Positions 14,546 through 24,315 are shown, counted from the stretch's first letter. The stretch: 26,331 nt of DNA from Pseudomonadota bacterium (GCA_021811005.1 JAJZPY010000011.1:1-26331); one strand, 5' to 3'. Made by a program: numbers and translations. Notes: a model not told the origin generated them from the sequence alone.

Positions 14546-16588
14546 ATGAATCCCCTACTCGATTTTTCGGGCCTTCCCCGCTTTGCGGATATCCGCCCCG
14601 AACACGTGGGCCCTGCCGTTGATGCCCTGATCGAAGAAAACGGCCGCGTCCTGGAAGCCGTCATGGCCCAGGCCGAAACCCCGTCCTGGGCACGTTTCGT
14701 GGCCCCGCTGGAAGATGCCAACGAACGCCTGTCACGTGCCTGGGGCCAGGTGGCGCACCTCAACGCCGTGGTCAACACGCCAGCCCTGCGCGACGCCTAC
14801 AACGCCAACCTGCCCAAAATCACCCAGTACTGGGCGGGGCTGGCGCAAAATGAACGCCTGCACACCGGCTACAAGACCCTGCGCGCCAGCGCCGAATTCA
14901 ACACGCTGTCGGCCGCGCGGCAACGCATCGTGGAAAACGAGTTGCGCGATTTCCGGCTGGGCGGCGCCGAACTTCCGCCCGAACAAAAATCACGCTTCCT
15001 GGAAATCCAGGAAGCGATGGCTGCCATCGGGGCGCGTTTCGAGCAGAACCTGCTCGATGCCACCAATGGCTTTGGACACCGGGTGCAAGACCCCGCCGAA
15101 CTGGCAGGCCTGCCGGAAGAAGTGATGGAAGCGGCCCGTGAAGCGGCCGCCAAGGACGGGCAGGCCGGCTGGAAACTGACCCTGCATGCCCCGTGCTACC
15201 TGCCGGTCATGCAATATGCCGAATCACGCACCCTGCGCGAACTCATGTATCGCGCCTATGCCACCCGGGCTTCCGAATTCGGGTCTGCCGAATGGGACAA
15301 TACGACCCTGATCCGTGAACTGCTGGCCCTGCGCTCCGAAGAAGCGGCCCTGCTGGGCTTCGGGAATTTTGCCGAACTGTCGCTCGAACCCAAAATGGCC
15401 GATTCGCCCGAGGCCGTGCTGCGCTTCCTGAGGGATCTGGCCGCCCGTGCCAAACCCTATGCCGAGCGCGACCGGGATGCCCTGGTCGCTTTTGCCCGCG
15501 AGGAGCTTGGTCTGTCCCATCTGGCGCCGTGGGACGTGGCATTCGTTTCCGAAAAACTGCGTGTCCAGCGCTACGCCTTTTCCGACCTGGAAGTGAAGCA
15601 GTATTTTCCCGAAGAGCGCGTGCTGGAAGGACTGTTCGATGTCATCCGGCGGCTCTACGGACTTTCCGTGCAACCGGCCCAGGCCCCCACCTGGCACAAG
15701 GACGCCCGCTTCTACGAGTTGCGCGACGGCCGCAACACACCGGTCGGACAGTTTTACCTGGACCTCTATGCGCGCTCCGGAAAACGCGGAGGGGCCTGGA
15801 TGGACGATGCCATCACCCGGCGGCGGGTGGGCGAGCGCATCCAGCCCCCGGTGGCCTACCTCACCTGCAACTTTTCCGCGCCGGTGGGGGGAAAGCCCGC
15901 CACCTTCACCCACGATGAAGTCATCACGCTGTTTCATGAATTTGGCCACGGGCTGCACCATCTGCTCACGCAGATGGAGGACCTGCCCATTTCAGGCATC
16001 AACGGCGTGGAATGGGATGCCGTGGAACTGCCCAGCCAGTTCATGGAAAATTTCTGCTGGGAATGGGATGTCCTGTCCCGGATGACCCGCCACGTGGAGA
16101 GCGGAGAACCGCTGCCGCGTGCACTGTATGAACGCATGACGGCGGCCCGCCATTTCCAGAGCGGCATGCAGACCGTACGCCAGATCGAGTTTGCCCTGTT
16201 CGACATGGAACTGCATGCCGGCCCGGATTCCGGCGAAGACCCGCTCTCGCTGCTCGAACGCATCCGTGACGAGGTGGCCGTGGTCCGCCCGCCCGCCTGG
16301 CACCGATTCCCCAACAGCTTCTCGCACATCTTTGCCGGAGGTTATGCGGCGGGCTATTACAGCTACAAATGGGCGGAAGTCCTTTCCGCCGACGCCTACA
16401 GCCTGTTTGAGGAAAACGGTATTTTCGACGCACAAACCGGCGAACGCTTCCTGCGTGAAATACTGGCTCGCGGCGGCAGTCGTCCCGCGCTGGATTCCTT
16501 CATGGCTTTCAGGGGAAGGGCGCCCGCCATCGATGCGCTGCTGCGCCACCACGGCATGGCGACAACAGACACCGCCCAGGTTCACTGA
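14546..16588 (+). CDS. prlC: Oligopeptidase A (M3 family zinc metallopeptidase)
   Basis: This 680-residue cytoplasmic peptidase, the same length as E. coli PrlC, degrades short peptides including cleaved signal peptides. The zinc site is FHEFGHGLHHLL with H464, E465 and H468; the third ligand region is the downstream Glu in NGVEWDAVELPSQFMENFCWEW. Other family signatures are GQFYLDLYARSGKRGGAWMDD and FAGGYAAGYYSYKWAEVLSADAYSLFE. ATG at 14546 is preceded by GAGG about 9 bases upstream; the open frame extending further back is inside pyrX. It is the last gene of the yqgE operon, and its final 7 bases overlap the 3' end of the convergent tonB-like gene. Confidence 0.95.
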   Translation: MNPLLDFSGLPRFADIRPEHVGPAVDALIEENGRVLEAVMAQAETPSWARFVAPLEDANERLSRAWGQVAHLNAVVNTPALRDAYNANLPKITQYWAGLAQNERLHTGYKTLRASAEFNTLSAARQRIVENELRDFRLGGAELPPEQKSRFLEIQEAMAAIGARFEQNLLDATNGFGHRVQDPAELAGLPEEVMEAAREAAAKDGQAGWKLTLHAPCYLPVMQYAESRTLRELMYRAYATRASEFGSAEWDNTTLIRELLALRSEEAALLGFGNFAELSLEPKMADSPEAVLRFLRDLAARAKPYAERDRDALVAFAREELGLSHLAPWDVAFVSEKLRVQRYAFSDLEVKQYFPEERVLEGLFDVIRRLYGLSVQPAQAPTWHKDARFYELRDGRNTPVGQFYLDLYARSGKRGGAWMDDAITRRRVGERIQPPVAYLTCNFSAPVGGKPATFTHDEVITLFHEFGHGLHHLLTQMEDLPISGINGVEWDAVELPSQFMENFCWEWDVLSRMTRHVESGEPLPRALYERMTAARHFQSGMQTVRQIEFALFDMELHAGPDSGEDPLSLLERIRDEVAVVRPPAWHRFPNSFSHIFAGGYAAGYYSYKWAEVLSADAYSLFEENGIFDAQTGERFLREILARGGSRPALDSFMAFRGRAPAIDALLRHHGMATTDTAQVH

Positions 16589-17322
16589 CTCTGAACGGCC
16601 TCCCCGGCCCGGATGAAATTGAACGAGCGGGTGATGCTGACGAGGTCGGCACGGGCCCGCATGGCGGGCGTGAAAGGCTGGAACGGAGCAGCCATCTGGA
16701 CAATGCGGCGCGCCGCGTCGTCCAGATCCGGACTCCCTGAAGACTGCATGATTTCCACCAGCGCCAGGCTGCCGTCCTGATGGAGGGTGGCCGTCAGGCG
16801 CACCACGCCATAAAGCCGCCGGCCCGCCACGGGAGGCGGATAATTCACGCTGCCCACCTGCTCCACTTTCTGACGGTAGGCTTCTTCGTACGGCCCAAAA
16901 ATCTCATCCCGGGTCTGCGCCGAAAGCCTGCGAACCCGCTGGCCCGCAAAAGGGTCCACCACTTCTTTTCGGACCATCTGCAGGCTGCGCAACCGCAAAT
17001 CCTCCTGCAGCTTGGCCGGAACCCCCGGTGCGGGAGCAGCCGGCACTGCAAGCCCCGAAGGGGGAGTGCTTGCGGTCGCGACCGGCGCCCTGGGTTCAGC
17101 CCGCACGACGGGCGTCGGGATCCGACCCTGTTCCGTGACCGCAGGTGACACCGTGAAGGGTGCCGGTGCAGAAGCGGCCTGTTCGAGCTCGATGTTGAGC
17201 ACGTTGTCTGGCGCCCTGATTCCCTTTTCCCGCTGCAACGGAAAGGCGGTCAGCAGGATGCCGTGCAGCAGGATGGAAAACGCGAGGGCAAGCCCCAGCC
17301 GCCGGCCGTGACTCGCGCTCAA
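16582..17322 (-). CDS. TonB/TolA-like energy-transducing protein
   Basis: This 246-residue protein has a short cytoplasmic N-terminus, one membrane segment (about 9-27), a Pro/Ala-rich periplasmic linker (about 40-120) and a C-terminal TonB-type domain with YPPPVAGRRLYGVVRLTATLHQDGSL and the two-helix region SSGSPDLDDAARRIVQMAAPFQPF. The membrane segment holds S16-x-x-x-H20, the SxxxH motif TonB and TolA use to couple to ExbB-ExbD or TolQ-TolR. The start is TTG at 17322, which overlaps the rnb stop (TTGA) and follows GAGGAGG with 7-base spacing; the longer upstream frame is a shadow of rnb. No exbB, exbD or receptor gene is nearby, so the partner is unknown. Confidence 0.85.
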   Translation of the reverse strand: MSASHGRRLGLALAFSILLHGILLTAFPLQREKGIRAPDNVLNIELEQAASAPAPFTVSPAVTEQGRIPTPVVRAEPRAPVATASTPPSGLAVPAAPAPGVPAKLQEDLRLRSLQMVRKEVVDPFAGQRVRRLSAQTRDEIFGPYEEAYRQKVEQVGSVNYPPPVAGRRLYGVVRLTATLHQDGSLALVEIMQSSGSPDLDDAARRIVQMAAPFQPFTPAMRARADLVSITRSFNFIRAGEAVQSQ

Positions 17323-19181
17323 GGGGCAGCCTCCTCGGCCAGCGGCTCCAGGACCTGCTCCAGCTGGCAAGCCAAGGTCAGTTCCCACAGGTCCAGGCGT
17401 TCCACTGCCAGCCGCACCAAGGTTCCGGCGGCCAAGTGCCCGGCGCCATGCACCTTCACCACAAGCGGCAGCCCGGCCAACCGCGCCGACCCTTCCCGCA
17501 GCATCATGGCGTCGATTGCCTGCACCTGTTCCTGCTGCAGCCATCTCAGACACCAGTAGCGTTCCATGTTGCGCTGGAACTCGGCGTAAGCTTCATAGGC
17601 CATCTCGAAAGTCCGGGCAATCGAGGAAAGATCTCCCCCTTCCGTGGTAAAACAGGGGGGAGCCCCTTCCACGAAACGGATCAACTGCCACTGGTTGACC
17701 AGATCCACATACCGGCGCAAGGGCGAACTGGACCAGGCATATTGCGCCACGCCCAGTCCCTGGTGTGGAGCCGGCTCGGACGAGAGTCCCGTCTTGCCAT
17801 TGACCTGGGTCCGGTACAGGGCAGGAATCCCTGCCGCGGCCAGCGTTCCCCCCCAGGACGAATTGACTTCGATCATGAGCTCGGACACCAGCGTGTCCAA
17901 AGGTGAACCGCGCGGCCGTTCCGTGATGGTCACGCGCTCCCCTTCCACCACGAAATTGAAATCGTAGTAGCGCTGGGGTGGACGGTCCTTCACCCCCCGC
18001 CGGTTGGCAAGCTGCCCGGCCAGTTGCCATAACAGGCGCAGCCGTTCGTGAAAGGGGTGAGGGCCTTCTTCCTGTCGGGGATCGAACAGCGGTTCCACTT
18101 CATGCAGGCGCAGATTCTTTTCCACAAAAACCCGTTCGATGCGCGAGACGCGCTCCACGACCTCGAAATCGTCCTTGCGAACGGTCAACACCAGGGACAA
18201 TGCGGGAGTGGCCCGACCTTCCAGGAGCGTGTGCGCCTGAATGGCGTGCTCCGGCAACATGGAGATCTTGTCGCCCGGCATGTAAACGGTGGACAGGCGT
18301 TCCCGGGCCAGCGCATCCAGCGGCGACCCCGGCTCAAAACCAAGTCCCGGCGCTGCGATGTGAATACCCACTTTCAAGAAACCCTCTGGCCCTTCTGAAA
18401 CACTGAAGGCGTCATCGATTTCCGTGGTGAACGCATCGTCGATGCTGAATGCCGGTGCATCGGCCACGGGCCAGCGGGAAAAATCCTGGGCCAGGGGATA
18501 CTGCGCATCGGTGGGCAACGGGCCGAAGTATTCGAACTGGAAGCGGCCTTCGTGCCAGGCGCGGCTGTCGCGCAGGGCTCCGCAGCGAGCCAGCAACTGG
18601 GGAATGGGGAGATGCAGCGCGGCGCTCGCGGCCTCCAGCGTCTTGTAAGCCCAGGTATTTTTGTCCGGCCGGTAGAGCAGGGCAGGCAGCCCTTCGGCAA
18701 GCCAGGCCGGCAGGATCCCGGCGCGAATCGCTTCGATGGCCTCCTGTTTCTGTATTTCCTGCTGCCGCTTGCGTTCGAGACCAGCCAGGGCTGCGCGCAG
18801 ATTGGCTTCGGGAGCCGGACGAAAACGGCCGTGCCCCTTGCGGTAGAAATACATGGGTGCCGCATACAGGCAAAGCAGAACGGCAGCCTGTTCGACCGGG
18901 TCCGGCCTGTGACCCACATAGTCCTCGGCCAACACGTCAAACCCGACCTCTGCGTCAGGCGTACACGCCGACCAGAGCAGTTCCACGTCGATGTCTGCAG
19001 CCAAAGCCTGGGCCGCTTGCAGGAGTTCGCCGGGCGCAGGACGCTCGAAGCGCAACAGCACGACACCGGCCTTGATTTTGCTGCGCTTGCCGTGAGGGGC
19101 TTCCACCTGCAGGCTCTGGGCGTTGTCCGCGAGCACGGAAGCCACCTTCAGTTCGCCGCTTTCTTCGTAAAACACGTTCAT
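17319..19181 (-). CDS. RNB-domain exoribonuclease (RNase II family)
   Basis: This 620-residue protein is related to RNase II/R 3'-5' exoribonucleases. The catalytic RNB domain starts near SIDDAFTTEIDDAFSV, where D248, E254, D256 and D257 line up with E. coli RNase II D201, D207, D209 and D210, so one Asp is replaced by Glu. Other RNB landmarks are VGIHIAAPG, YMPGDKISMLPE and YAWSSSPLRRYVDLVNQ with the catalytic Arg region. The N-terminal 200 residues are divergent and lack an obvious cold-shock domain; an S1-like segment closes the protein. ATG at 19181 overlaps the mpl stop by four bases. The substrate is unproven; rnb is not used as a symbol because orthology is uncertain. Confidence 0.85.
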   Translation of the reverse strand: MNVFYEESGELKVASVLADNAQSLQVEAPHGKRSKIKAGVVLLRFERPAPGELLQAAQALAADIDVELLWSACTPDAEVGFDVLAEDYVGHRPDPVEQAAVLLCLYAAPMYFYRKGHGRFRPAPEANLRAALAGLERKRQQEIQKQEAIEAIRAGILPAWLAEGLPALLYRPDKNTWAYKTLEAASAALHLPIPQLLARCGALRDSRAWHEGRFQFEYFGPLPTDAQYPLAQDFSRWPVADAPAFSIDDAFTTEIDDAFSVSEGPEGFLKVGIHIAAPGLGFEPGSPLDALARERLSTVYMPGDKISMLPEHAIQAHTLLEGRATPALSLVLTVRKDDFEVVERVSRIERVFVEKNLRLHEVEPLFDPRQEEGPHPFHERLRLLWQLAGQLANRRGVKDRPPQRYYDFNFVVEGERVTITERPRGSPLDTLVSELMIEVNSSWGGTLAAAGIPALYRTQVNGKTGLSSEPAPHQGLGVAQYAWSSSPLRRYVDLVNQWQLIRFVEGAPPCFTTEGGDLSSIARTFEMAYEAYAEFQRNMERYWCLRWLQQEQVQAIDAMMLREGSARLAGLPLVVKVHGAGHLAAGTLVRLAVERLDLWELTLACQLEQVLEPLAEEAAP

Positions 19182-20596
19182 GACGTCGCCCGTTCTCCCG
19201 CCAGGCGTTTCAGGATCCTGTCGTGGATGCCTCCGAAACTGCCGTTACTCATCACCAGCACCTGATCGCCAGGACGGGCTTCATTGGCAATAGCCTCAAC
19301 AAGAGACTCAATATCATCGATAGCAAGCGCTCGCTTACCAAGCCCTTTCAAGGCGGCAACCGCATCCCACCCCAGTTGTGCCGAATAACAGAACACCCGG
19401 TCTGCACCTTCCAGGCTCTGACCCAGGGTATCGGCCCAGACCCCCAGCTTCATGGTGTTCGAACGGGGTTCGATGACGGCCAGAATACGCGCCCCCGAAC
19501 CCACCTTGCGGCGCAGGCCTTCCACGGTGGTCCGGATCGCGGTTGGATGGTGGGCGAAATCATCGTACAGGGTAATTCCCTGCACCGATCCGCGCACTTC
19601 CATGCGGCGTTTCACACCCTGGAAACGGCCCAGCGATTCCAGACCCTGGTTGAGGGGAATGCCGGCGAAGCCAGCCGCAAGCAAAGCCGCCAGGGCATTC
19701 TGCCGGTTGTGTTCCCCCAGAAGCGGCCAGGAACCCAGCGCTCCCAGCGGTACACCGCGGTGCAGCACCGTCAGCTTTCCAGGGGGGTCATCCACGGCAA
19801 CGTCCCAGTCTTGCGCCCTCCCAAACCATTCCAGCGGCGTCCAGCAGCCCCGGTCGAGCACCCGCTGCAGGGCTTCGTCCCGCCCGTTGACCACGAGCAG
19901 GCCGTTGCGGGGAACGGTCCGCACCAAATGGTGGAACTGGGTTTCGATGGCTGCCAGATCCGGAAAAATGTCTGCGTGGTCGTATTCCAGGTTGTTGAGA
20001 ATGGCCACCTGGGGACGGTAATGCACAAATTTGGAGCGCTTGTCGAAAAAGGCCGTGTCGTACTCGTCCGCTTCGATGACGAACCAGGGGCGGGCTGACG
20101 CCTGAGCCGTCTGTCCCCAGGCGCCTGGCAAGCGTGCCGAGGCCGTGAAGTTTCCCGGAACGCCACCGATGAGAAAACCGGGCTGCAGCCCGGCCGCCTC
20201 GAAAAGCCAGGCCGCGAGGGAAGCCGTGGTGGTTTTTCCGTGGGTTCCTGCCACGGCCAACACGCGACAATGATTGAGAATGTTGTCCGCCAGCCATTGC
20301 GGTCCGGACACATAGGGCAGCCCCCGTTCCAGAATCGCTTCCATGAGCGGATTGCCGCGCGAAACGACATTGCCGATCACAAACAGGTCCGGTGCCAGGT
20401 CCAGCTGCACGTCATCGAACCCTTCAATGAGGGCAATGCCCTGCTGCTCGAGCTGGGTGCTCATGGGCGGATAAACCTGGGCATCGCATCCGGTGACCCG
20501 ATAGCCTGCCGCCTGGGCAAGCACCGCCACGCCCCCCATGAATGTTCCGCATATCCCCAGAATATGGATGTGCACGACTTTTTCCGGAATGTTCAC
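19178..20596 (-). CDS. mpl: UDP-N-acetylmuramate:L-Ala-gamma-D-Glu-meso-DAP ligase
   Basis: This 472-residue Mur-type ligase reattaches recycled tripeptide to UDP-MurNAc in the cytoplasm for peptidoglycan recycling. The N-terminal Rossmann region has HILGICGTFMGGVA (10-24, compare GICGT of MurC/Mpl), then the ATP loop GTHGKTTT (117-124), IEADEYDTAFFDKRSKF, LNNLEYDHADIF and the Mur family DDFAHHPTAI plus EPRSNTMKLG. Mpl rather than MurC is indicated by FFDKRSKF and EPRSNTM. The start is GTG at 20596, overlapping the metH stop (GTGA). It sits between metH and the RNB-type ribonuclease gene in a chain of four-base overlaps. Confidence 0.95.
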   Translation of the reverse strand: MNIPEKVVHIHILGICGTFMGGVAVLAQAAGYRVTGCDAQVYPPMSTQLEQQGIALIEGFDDVQLDLAPDLFVIGNVVSRGNPLMEAILERGLPYVSGPQWLADNILNHCRVLAVAGTHGKTTTASLAAWLFEAAGLQPGFLIGGVPGNFTASARLPGAWGQTAQASARPWFVIEADEYDTAFFDKRSKFVHYRPQVAILNNLEYDHADIFPDLAAIETQFHHLVRTVPRNGLLVVNGRDEALQRVLDRGCWTPLEWFGRAQDWDVAVDDPPGKLTVLHRGVPLGALGSWPLLGEHNRQNALAALLAAGFAGIPLNQGLESLGRFQGVKRRMEVRGSVQGITLYDDFAHHPTAIRTTVEGLRRKVGSGARILAVIEPRSNTMKLGVWADTLGQSLEGADRVFCYSAQLGWDAVAALKGLGKRALAIDDIESLVEAIANEARPGDQVLVMSNGSFGGIHDRILKRLAGERATS

Positions 20597-23500
20597 GACC
20601 GGGCGCCGGGTTCGTAACCCAGGTACGGGGCCAGCCAGCGTTCGGCCACCTCAAGCGCCATGCCTTTGCGGCGTGCGTAATCTTCCACCTGGTCGCGGCC
20701 CACCTTGCCTACGGCAAAATAGGTGCTGTCCGGATGGGAGAAATAAAATCCGCTGACCGCCGCGGTAGGCCACATGGCATAGCTTTCCGTCAGGGTGATG
20801 CCTGCCTGTCGCTCTGCCTCAAGCAGATCGAACAGCGTCCGCTTTTCCGTATGATCCGGGCAGGCCGGATAACCGGGCGCCGGACGGATGCCGCGGTAGC
20901 GCTCGGCGATCAGGGCTTCGTTGTCGAGCCGCTCTTCCGGCGCGTAGCCCCAGAATTCGCGGCGCACGCGGGCATGCAGCCATTCCGCGAAAGCTTCCGC
21001 CAGGCGGTCGGCCAGGGCCTTGAGCATGATGGCGTTGTAGTCGTCATGACGGGCTTCGAATTCGGCCAGCTTGGTTTCGATGCCCAGGCCGGCCGTCACT
21101 GCAAAAGCCCCGATATGGTCCGGCAACCCCGTGCTTTCAGGCGCCACGAAATCAGCCAGGCAAAGGTTGTGCCGGGCGGCCGGTTTTTCGTTCTGCTGCC
21201 GCAGGAAATGCAGCACGCCCACGGTCTGGCGACGGGTTTCATCCGCATAGAGCGCCACGTCGTCGCCTGCCCCCACCGTGGCAGCGGGAAAAAAAGCCAC
21301 CACGCCGCTGGCCTTGAGCCAGCGTTCGGCGATCAGTTGCCTGAGCATGGACTGGGCATCCTCAAACAGGTTGCGCGCCGCTTCGCCCACGGTTTCATCC
21401 TGCAGGATGGCAGGGTAGCGTCCGGTCAGTTCCCAGGTCTGGAAAAATGGCGTCCAGTCGATGAAGGGAACCAGTTCCTCCAGAGGCACGTCAGGCAACG
21501 GCCTGACCCCCAGGAATGCCGGCGCCGGCGGGTGATAGACGGCCCAGTCCGTTTTCAGGCCACGCTGGCGAACCGTCGCCAGCTCCAGCAGGGTTCCCTG
21601 GCCTTTTTTTCCTTCATGCAGGGTCCTGACTTTTTTCATGTCCGCTTTCAGGTCACGAACGTAGTTCTCGCGCAGCTCCGTGCTCAGCAGCTGGGTGCAA
21701 ACACCCACCGCCCGGGATGCGTCCGGCACGTAGACCGTGGGACCGTGGTAACAGGGTTCAATCTTGACCGCCGTGTGGACGCGGGACGTGGTGGCGCCTC
21801 CGATCAGCAGCGGCAGGTCGAACCCTTCGCGCTGCATTTCCCGGGCCACATGGGACATTTCTTCGAGGGACGGCGTAATGAGCCCGGAAAGACCGATGAT
21901 GTCGGCCTGCTCGTCGCGGGCCACCTGCAAAATTTTCTCGCACGGCACCATCACGCCCAGGTTCACCACATCGAAGTTGTTGCACTGGAGCACGACTGCC
22001 ACAATATTTTTTCCGATGTCATGCACATCGCCCTTGACCGTGGCCAGCACGATTTTGCCTTTGGAACGCGACTCGCTCGATTGCTGCTTTTCCGCTTCGA
22101 TGAACGGCACCAGGTGCGCCACGGCCTGCTTCATGACACGCGCCGACTTGACCACTTGGGGCAGGAACATTTTCCCGGCACCGAACAGGTCGCCCACCAC
22201 GTTCATGCCATCCATGAGCGGGCCTTCGATGACCTGGATGGGCCGTTCACTCTGAAGCCGCGCTTCCTCGGCATCCTCGACGATGTAGGTGTCGATTCCC
22301 TTGACCAGGGCATGGGCCAGCCGTTCGCGAACCGGCGCCGCGCGCCAGGACAAATCCTCTCCCTGGCTGCGGGAGGCGCCGCCCTTGACCTGGCTGGCAA
22401 ACGCCACCATGCGCTCGGCCGCATCGGGACGACGGTTGAGGATGATGTCTTCCACGTGCTCCAGCAGGTCCGGGGGAATATCCGCATACACCCCAAGCTG
22501 ACCGGCGTTGACGATGCCCATCGTCATGCCGGCCCGGATGGCATGGTAGAGGAAGGCGGTGTGGATGGCCTCGCGCACCCGGTCATTGCCCCGGAACGAG
22601 AAGCTCACGTTGGAGACGCCACCGCTCACCTTGGCATGGGGCAAGGTCTGCCGGATGATGCGGGTGGCCTCGATAAAATCGAGGGCGTAGCGGTTGTGTT
22701 CTTCGATGCCGGTGGCAATGGCAAAAATATTGGGATCAAAAATGATGTCTTCGGGCTTGAATCTGGCGCGTTCCGTCAGCAGTCCATAGGACCGCGCGCA
22801 GATTTCCACCTTGCGTTGGAGCGTGTCTGCCTGCCCCTGTTCGTCGAATGCCATGACGATGACCGCCGCGCCATATCGCCGCACCAGCTTGGCACGATGC
22901 AAAAACTCGGCTTCACCTTCCTTGAGGCTGATGGAGTTGACGACGGGTTTGCCTTGAATGCATTTCAGCCCGGCTTCCAGCACATCCCAATCCGACGAAT
23001 CAATCATGACGGGCACGCGGGAAATATCCGGTTCGGAAGCCACCAGATTCAGGAAGCGCTTCATGGCTGCCCGCGAATCCAGCATGGCCTCGTCCATGTT
23101 GATGTCGATGATCTGGGCGCCGTTTTCCACCTGGCTGCGCGCCACCGTCAGGGCTTCGCTGTAGTTTCCGGCCAGGATCATGCGCGCAAACGCCTTGGAG
23201 CCGGTGACGTTGGTGCGCTCGCCCACATTGACGAACAGGGAGTCTTCCCCGATGTTGAGAGGCTCCAGGCCGGACAGCCGGGTCATGGGCGGAATGGCGG
23301 GAATCTGGCGCGGCGGGATGTCGCTCACGGCCTCGGCAATGGCACGGATATGGGCTGGCGTGGTGCCGCAGCAGCCACCCACGATGTTCAGGAAACCGGA
23401 CTGGGCGAATTCCTTCAGCAGCGCCGCCGTTTCAGCCGGCCCTTCGTCATAGCCGGATTCGGCCAGGGGATTGGGCAAGCCGGCGTTGGGATGGGCGCTC

Positions 23501-24306
23501 ACATGGGTGTCCGCAATGCGCGCCAGTTCCTCGATGTAAGGCCGCATCAGGGCAGCCCCCAGGGCACAGTTGAGGCCTATGGAGAGCGGGCGGATGTGGC
23601 GCAGGGAATTCCAGAACGCTTCCGTGGTCTGGCCGGTGAGGGTGCGCCCGCTCTGATCCGTGATCGTTCCGGAAATCATCACGGGCATGCGAAGCCCCTG
23701 CGTTTCGAAATAATCGTCGATGGCAAACAGCGCCGCCTTGGCGTTGAGCGTATCAAACACCGTTTCCACCAGCAGGATCTGGGCTCCGCCCGCCACCAGC
23801 CCTTCGATGGCTTCGCGATAAGCGCCGACCAGGGCGTCGAAATCGGTGTTCCTGAAACCCGGGTCGTTGACGTCGGGCGAAATGGATGCGGTGCGCGTGG
23901 TGGGTCCCAGCACGCCGGCCACGAAACGCGGCTTGTGCGGGGTCCTGCGTGTGGCTTCGTCCGCCACTTCCCGTGCCAGCGCCGCCGCCGTGCGGTTGAT
24001 TTCCCCCACCAGGTGCGCCATGCGGTAATCTTCCATGGACACCGCATTGGCATTGAAGGTATTGGTTTCGATGATGTCCGCGCCCGCATCCAGGTAGGCC
24101 TGGTGGATGCCACGGATGATCGCAGGCTGGGTCAGCACCAGCAGGTCGTTGTTTCCCCTGAGATCATGGGGAAAGTCCCGAAACCGTTCTCCACGGTAAT
24201 CCGCTTCGCTGAGTTTGTGTCCCTGGATCATGGTGCCCATGGCACCGTCCAGCATCAGGATGCGTTCCTGCAACAGGGATTGTAAAAGGGGCGTGATATC
24301 GGACAT
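20593..24306 (-). CDS. metH: Cobalamin-dependent methionine synthase
   Basis: This 1237-residue modular enzyme transfers a methyl group from 5-methyltetrahydrofolate to homocysteine via methylcobalamin. The order is: homocysteine domain with zinc cysteines (GLNCALGA and GGCCGTTPAHI; about 1-330), pterin domain starting FVNVGERTNVTGSKAF, cobalamin cap, cobalamin domain with DVHDIGKNI (H762 is the lower ligand), and the AdoMet-dependent reactivation domain with RPAPGYPACPDHTEK. It is full length (E. coli 1227). ATG at 24306 has no clear Shine-Dalgarno. A candidate extended -10 (TGG-TAGCAT, 24324-24316) is 9 bases upstream. It lies 60 bases past the amtB terminator and heads the metH-mpl-rnb-tonB-like unit. 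No riboswitch fits in the 112-base gap. Confidence 0.97.
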   Translation of the reverse strand: MSDITPLLQSLLQERILMLDGAMGTMIQGHKLSEADYRGERFRDFPHDLRGNNDLLVLTQPAIIRGIHQAYLDAGADIIETNTFNANAVSMEDYRMAHLVGEINRTAAALAREVADEATRRTPHKPRFVAGVLGPTTRTASISPDVNDPGFRNTDFDALVGAYREAIEGLVAGGAQILLVETVFDTLNAKAALFAIDDYFETQGLRMPVMISGTITDQSGRTLTGQTTEAFWNSLRHIRPLSIGLNCALGAALMRPYIEELARIADTHVSAHPNAGLPNPLAESGYDEGPAETAALLKEFAQSGFLNIVGGCCGTTPAHIRAIAEAVSDIPPRQIPAIPPMTRLSGLEPLNIGEDSLFVNVGERTNVTGSKAFARMILAGNYSEALTVARSQVENGAQIIDINMDEAMLDSRAAMKRFLNLVASEPDISRVPVMIDSSDWDVLEAGLKCIQGKPVVNSISLKEGEAEFLHRAKLVRRYGAAVIVMAFDEQGQADTLQRKVEICARSYGLLTERARFKPEDIIFDPNIFAIATGIEEHNRYALDFIEATRIIRQTLPHAKVSGGVSNVSFSFRGNDRVREAIHTAFLYHAIRAGMTMGIVNAGQLGVYADIPPDLLEHVEDIILNRRPDAAERMVAFASQVKGGASRSQGEDLSWRAAPVRERLAHALVKGIDTYIVEDAEEARLQSERPIQVIEGPLMDGMNVVGDLFGAGKMFLPQVVKSARVMKQAVAHLVPFIEAEKQQSSESRSKGKIVLATVKGDVHDIGKNIVAVVLQCNNFDVVNLGVMVPCEKILQVARDEQADIIGLSGLITPSLEEMSHVAREMQREGFDLPLLIGGATTSRVHTAVKIEPCYHGPTVYVPDASRAVGVCTQLLSTELRENYVRDLKADMKKVRTLHEGKKGQGTLLELATVRQRGLKTDWAVYHPPAPAFLGVRPLPDVPLEELVPFIDWTPFFQTWELTGRYPAILQDETVGEAARNLFEDAQSMLRQLIAERWLKASGVVAFFPAATVGAGDDVALYADETRRQTVGVLHFLRQQNEKPAARHNLCLADFVAPESTGLPDHIGAFAVTAGLGIETKLAEFEARHDDYNAIMLKALADRLAEAFAEWLHARVRREFWGYAPEERLDNEALIAERYRGIRPAPGYPACPDHTEKRTLFDLLEAERQAGITLTESYAMWPTAAVSGFYFSHPDSTYFAVGKVGRDQVEDYARRKGMALEVAERWLAPYLGYEPGARS

Positions 24307-24315
24307 AGGCCCGAT

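Noticed and set aside
20542..24285. 1247-codon rightward open frame
   Set aside because: It is exactly antisense to metH, whose domains and motifs are unmistakable. Long antisense frames are expected in GC-rich genes; the translation has no recognisable motifs.
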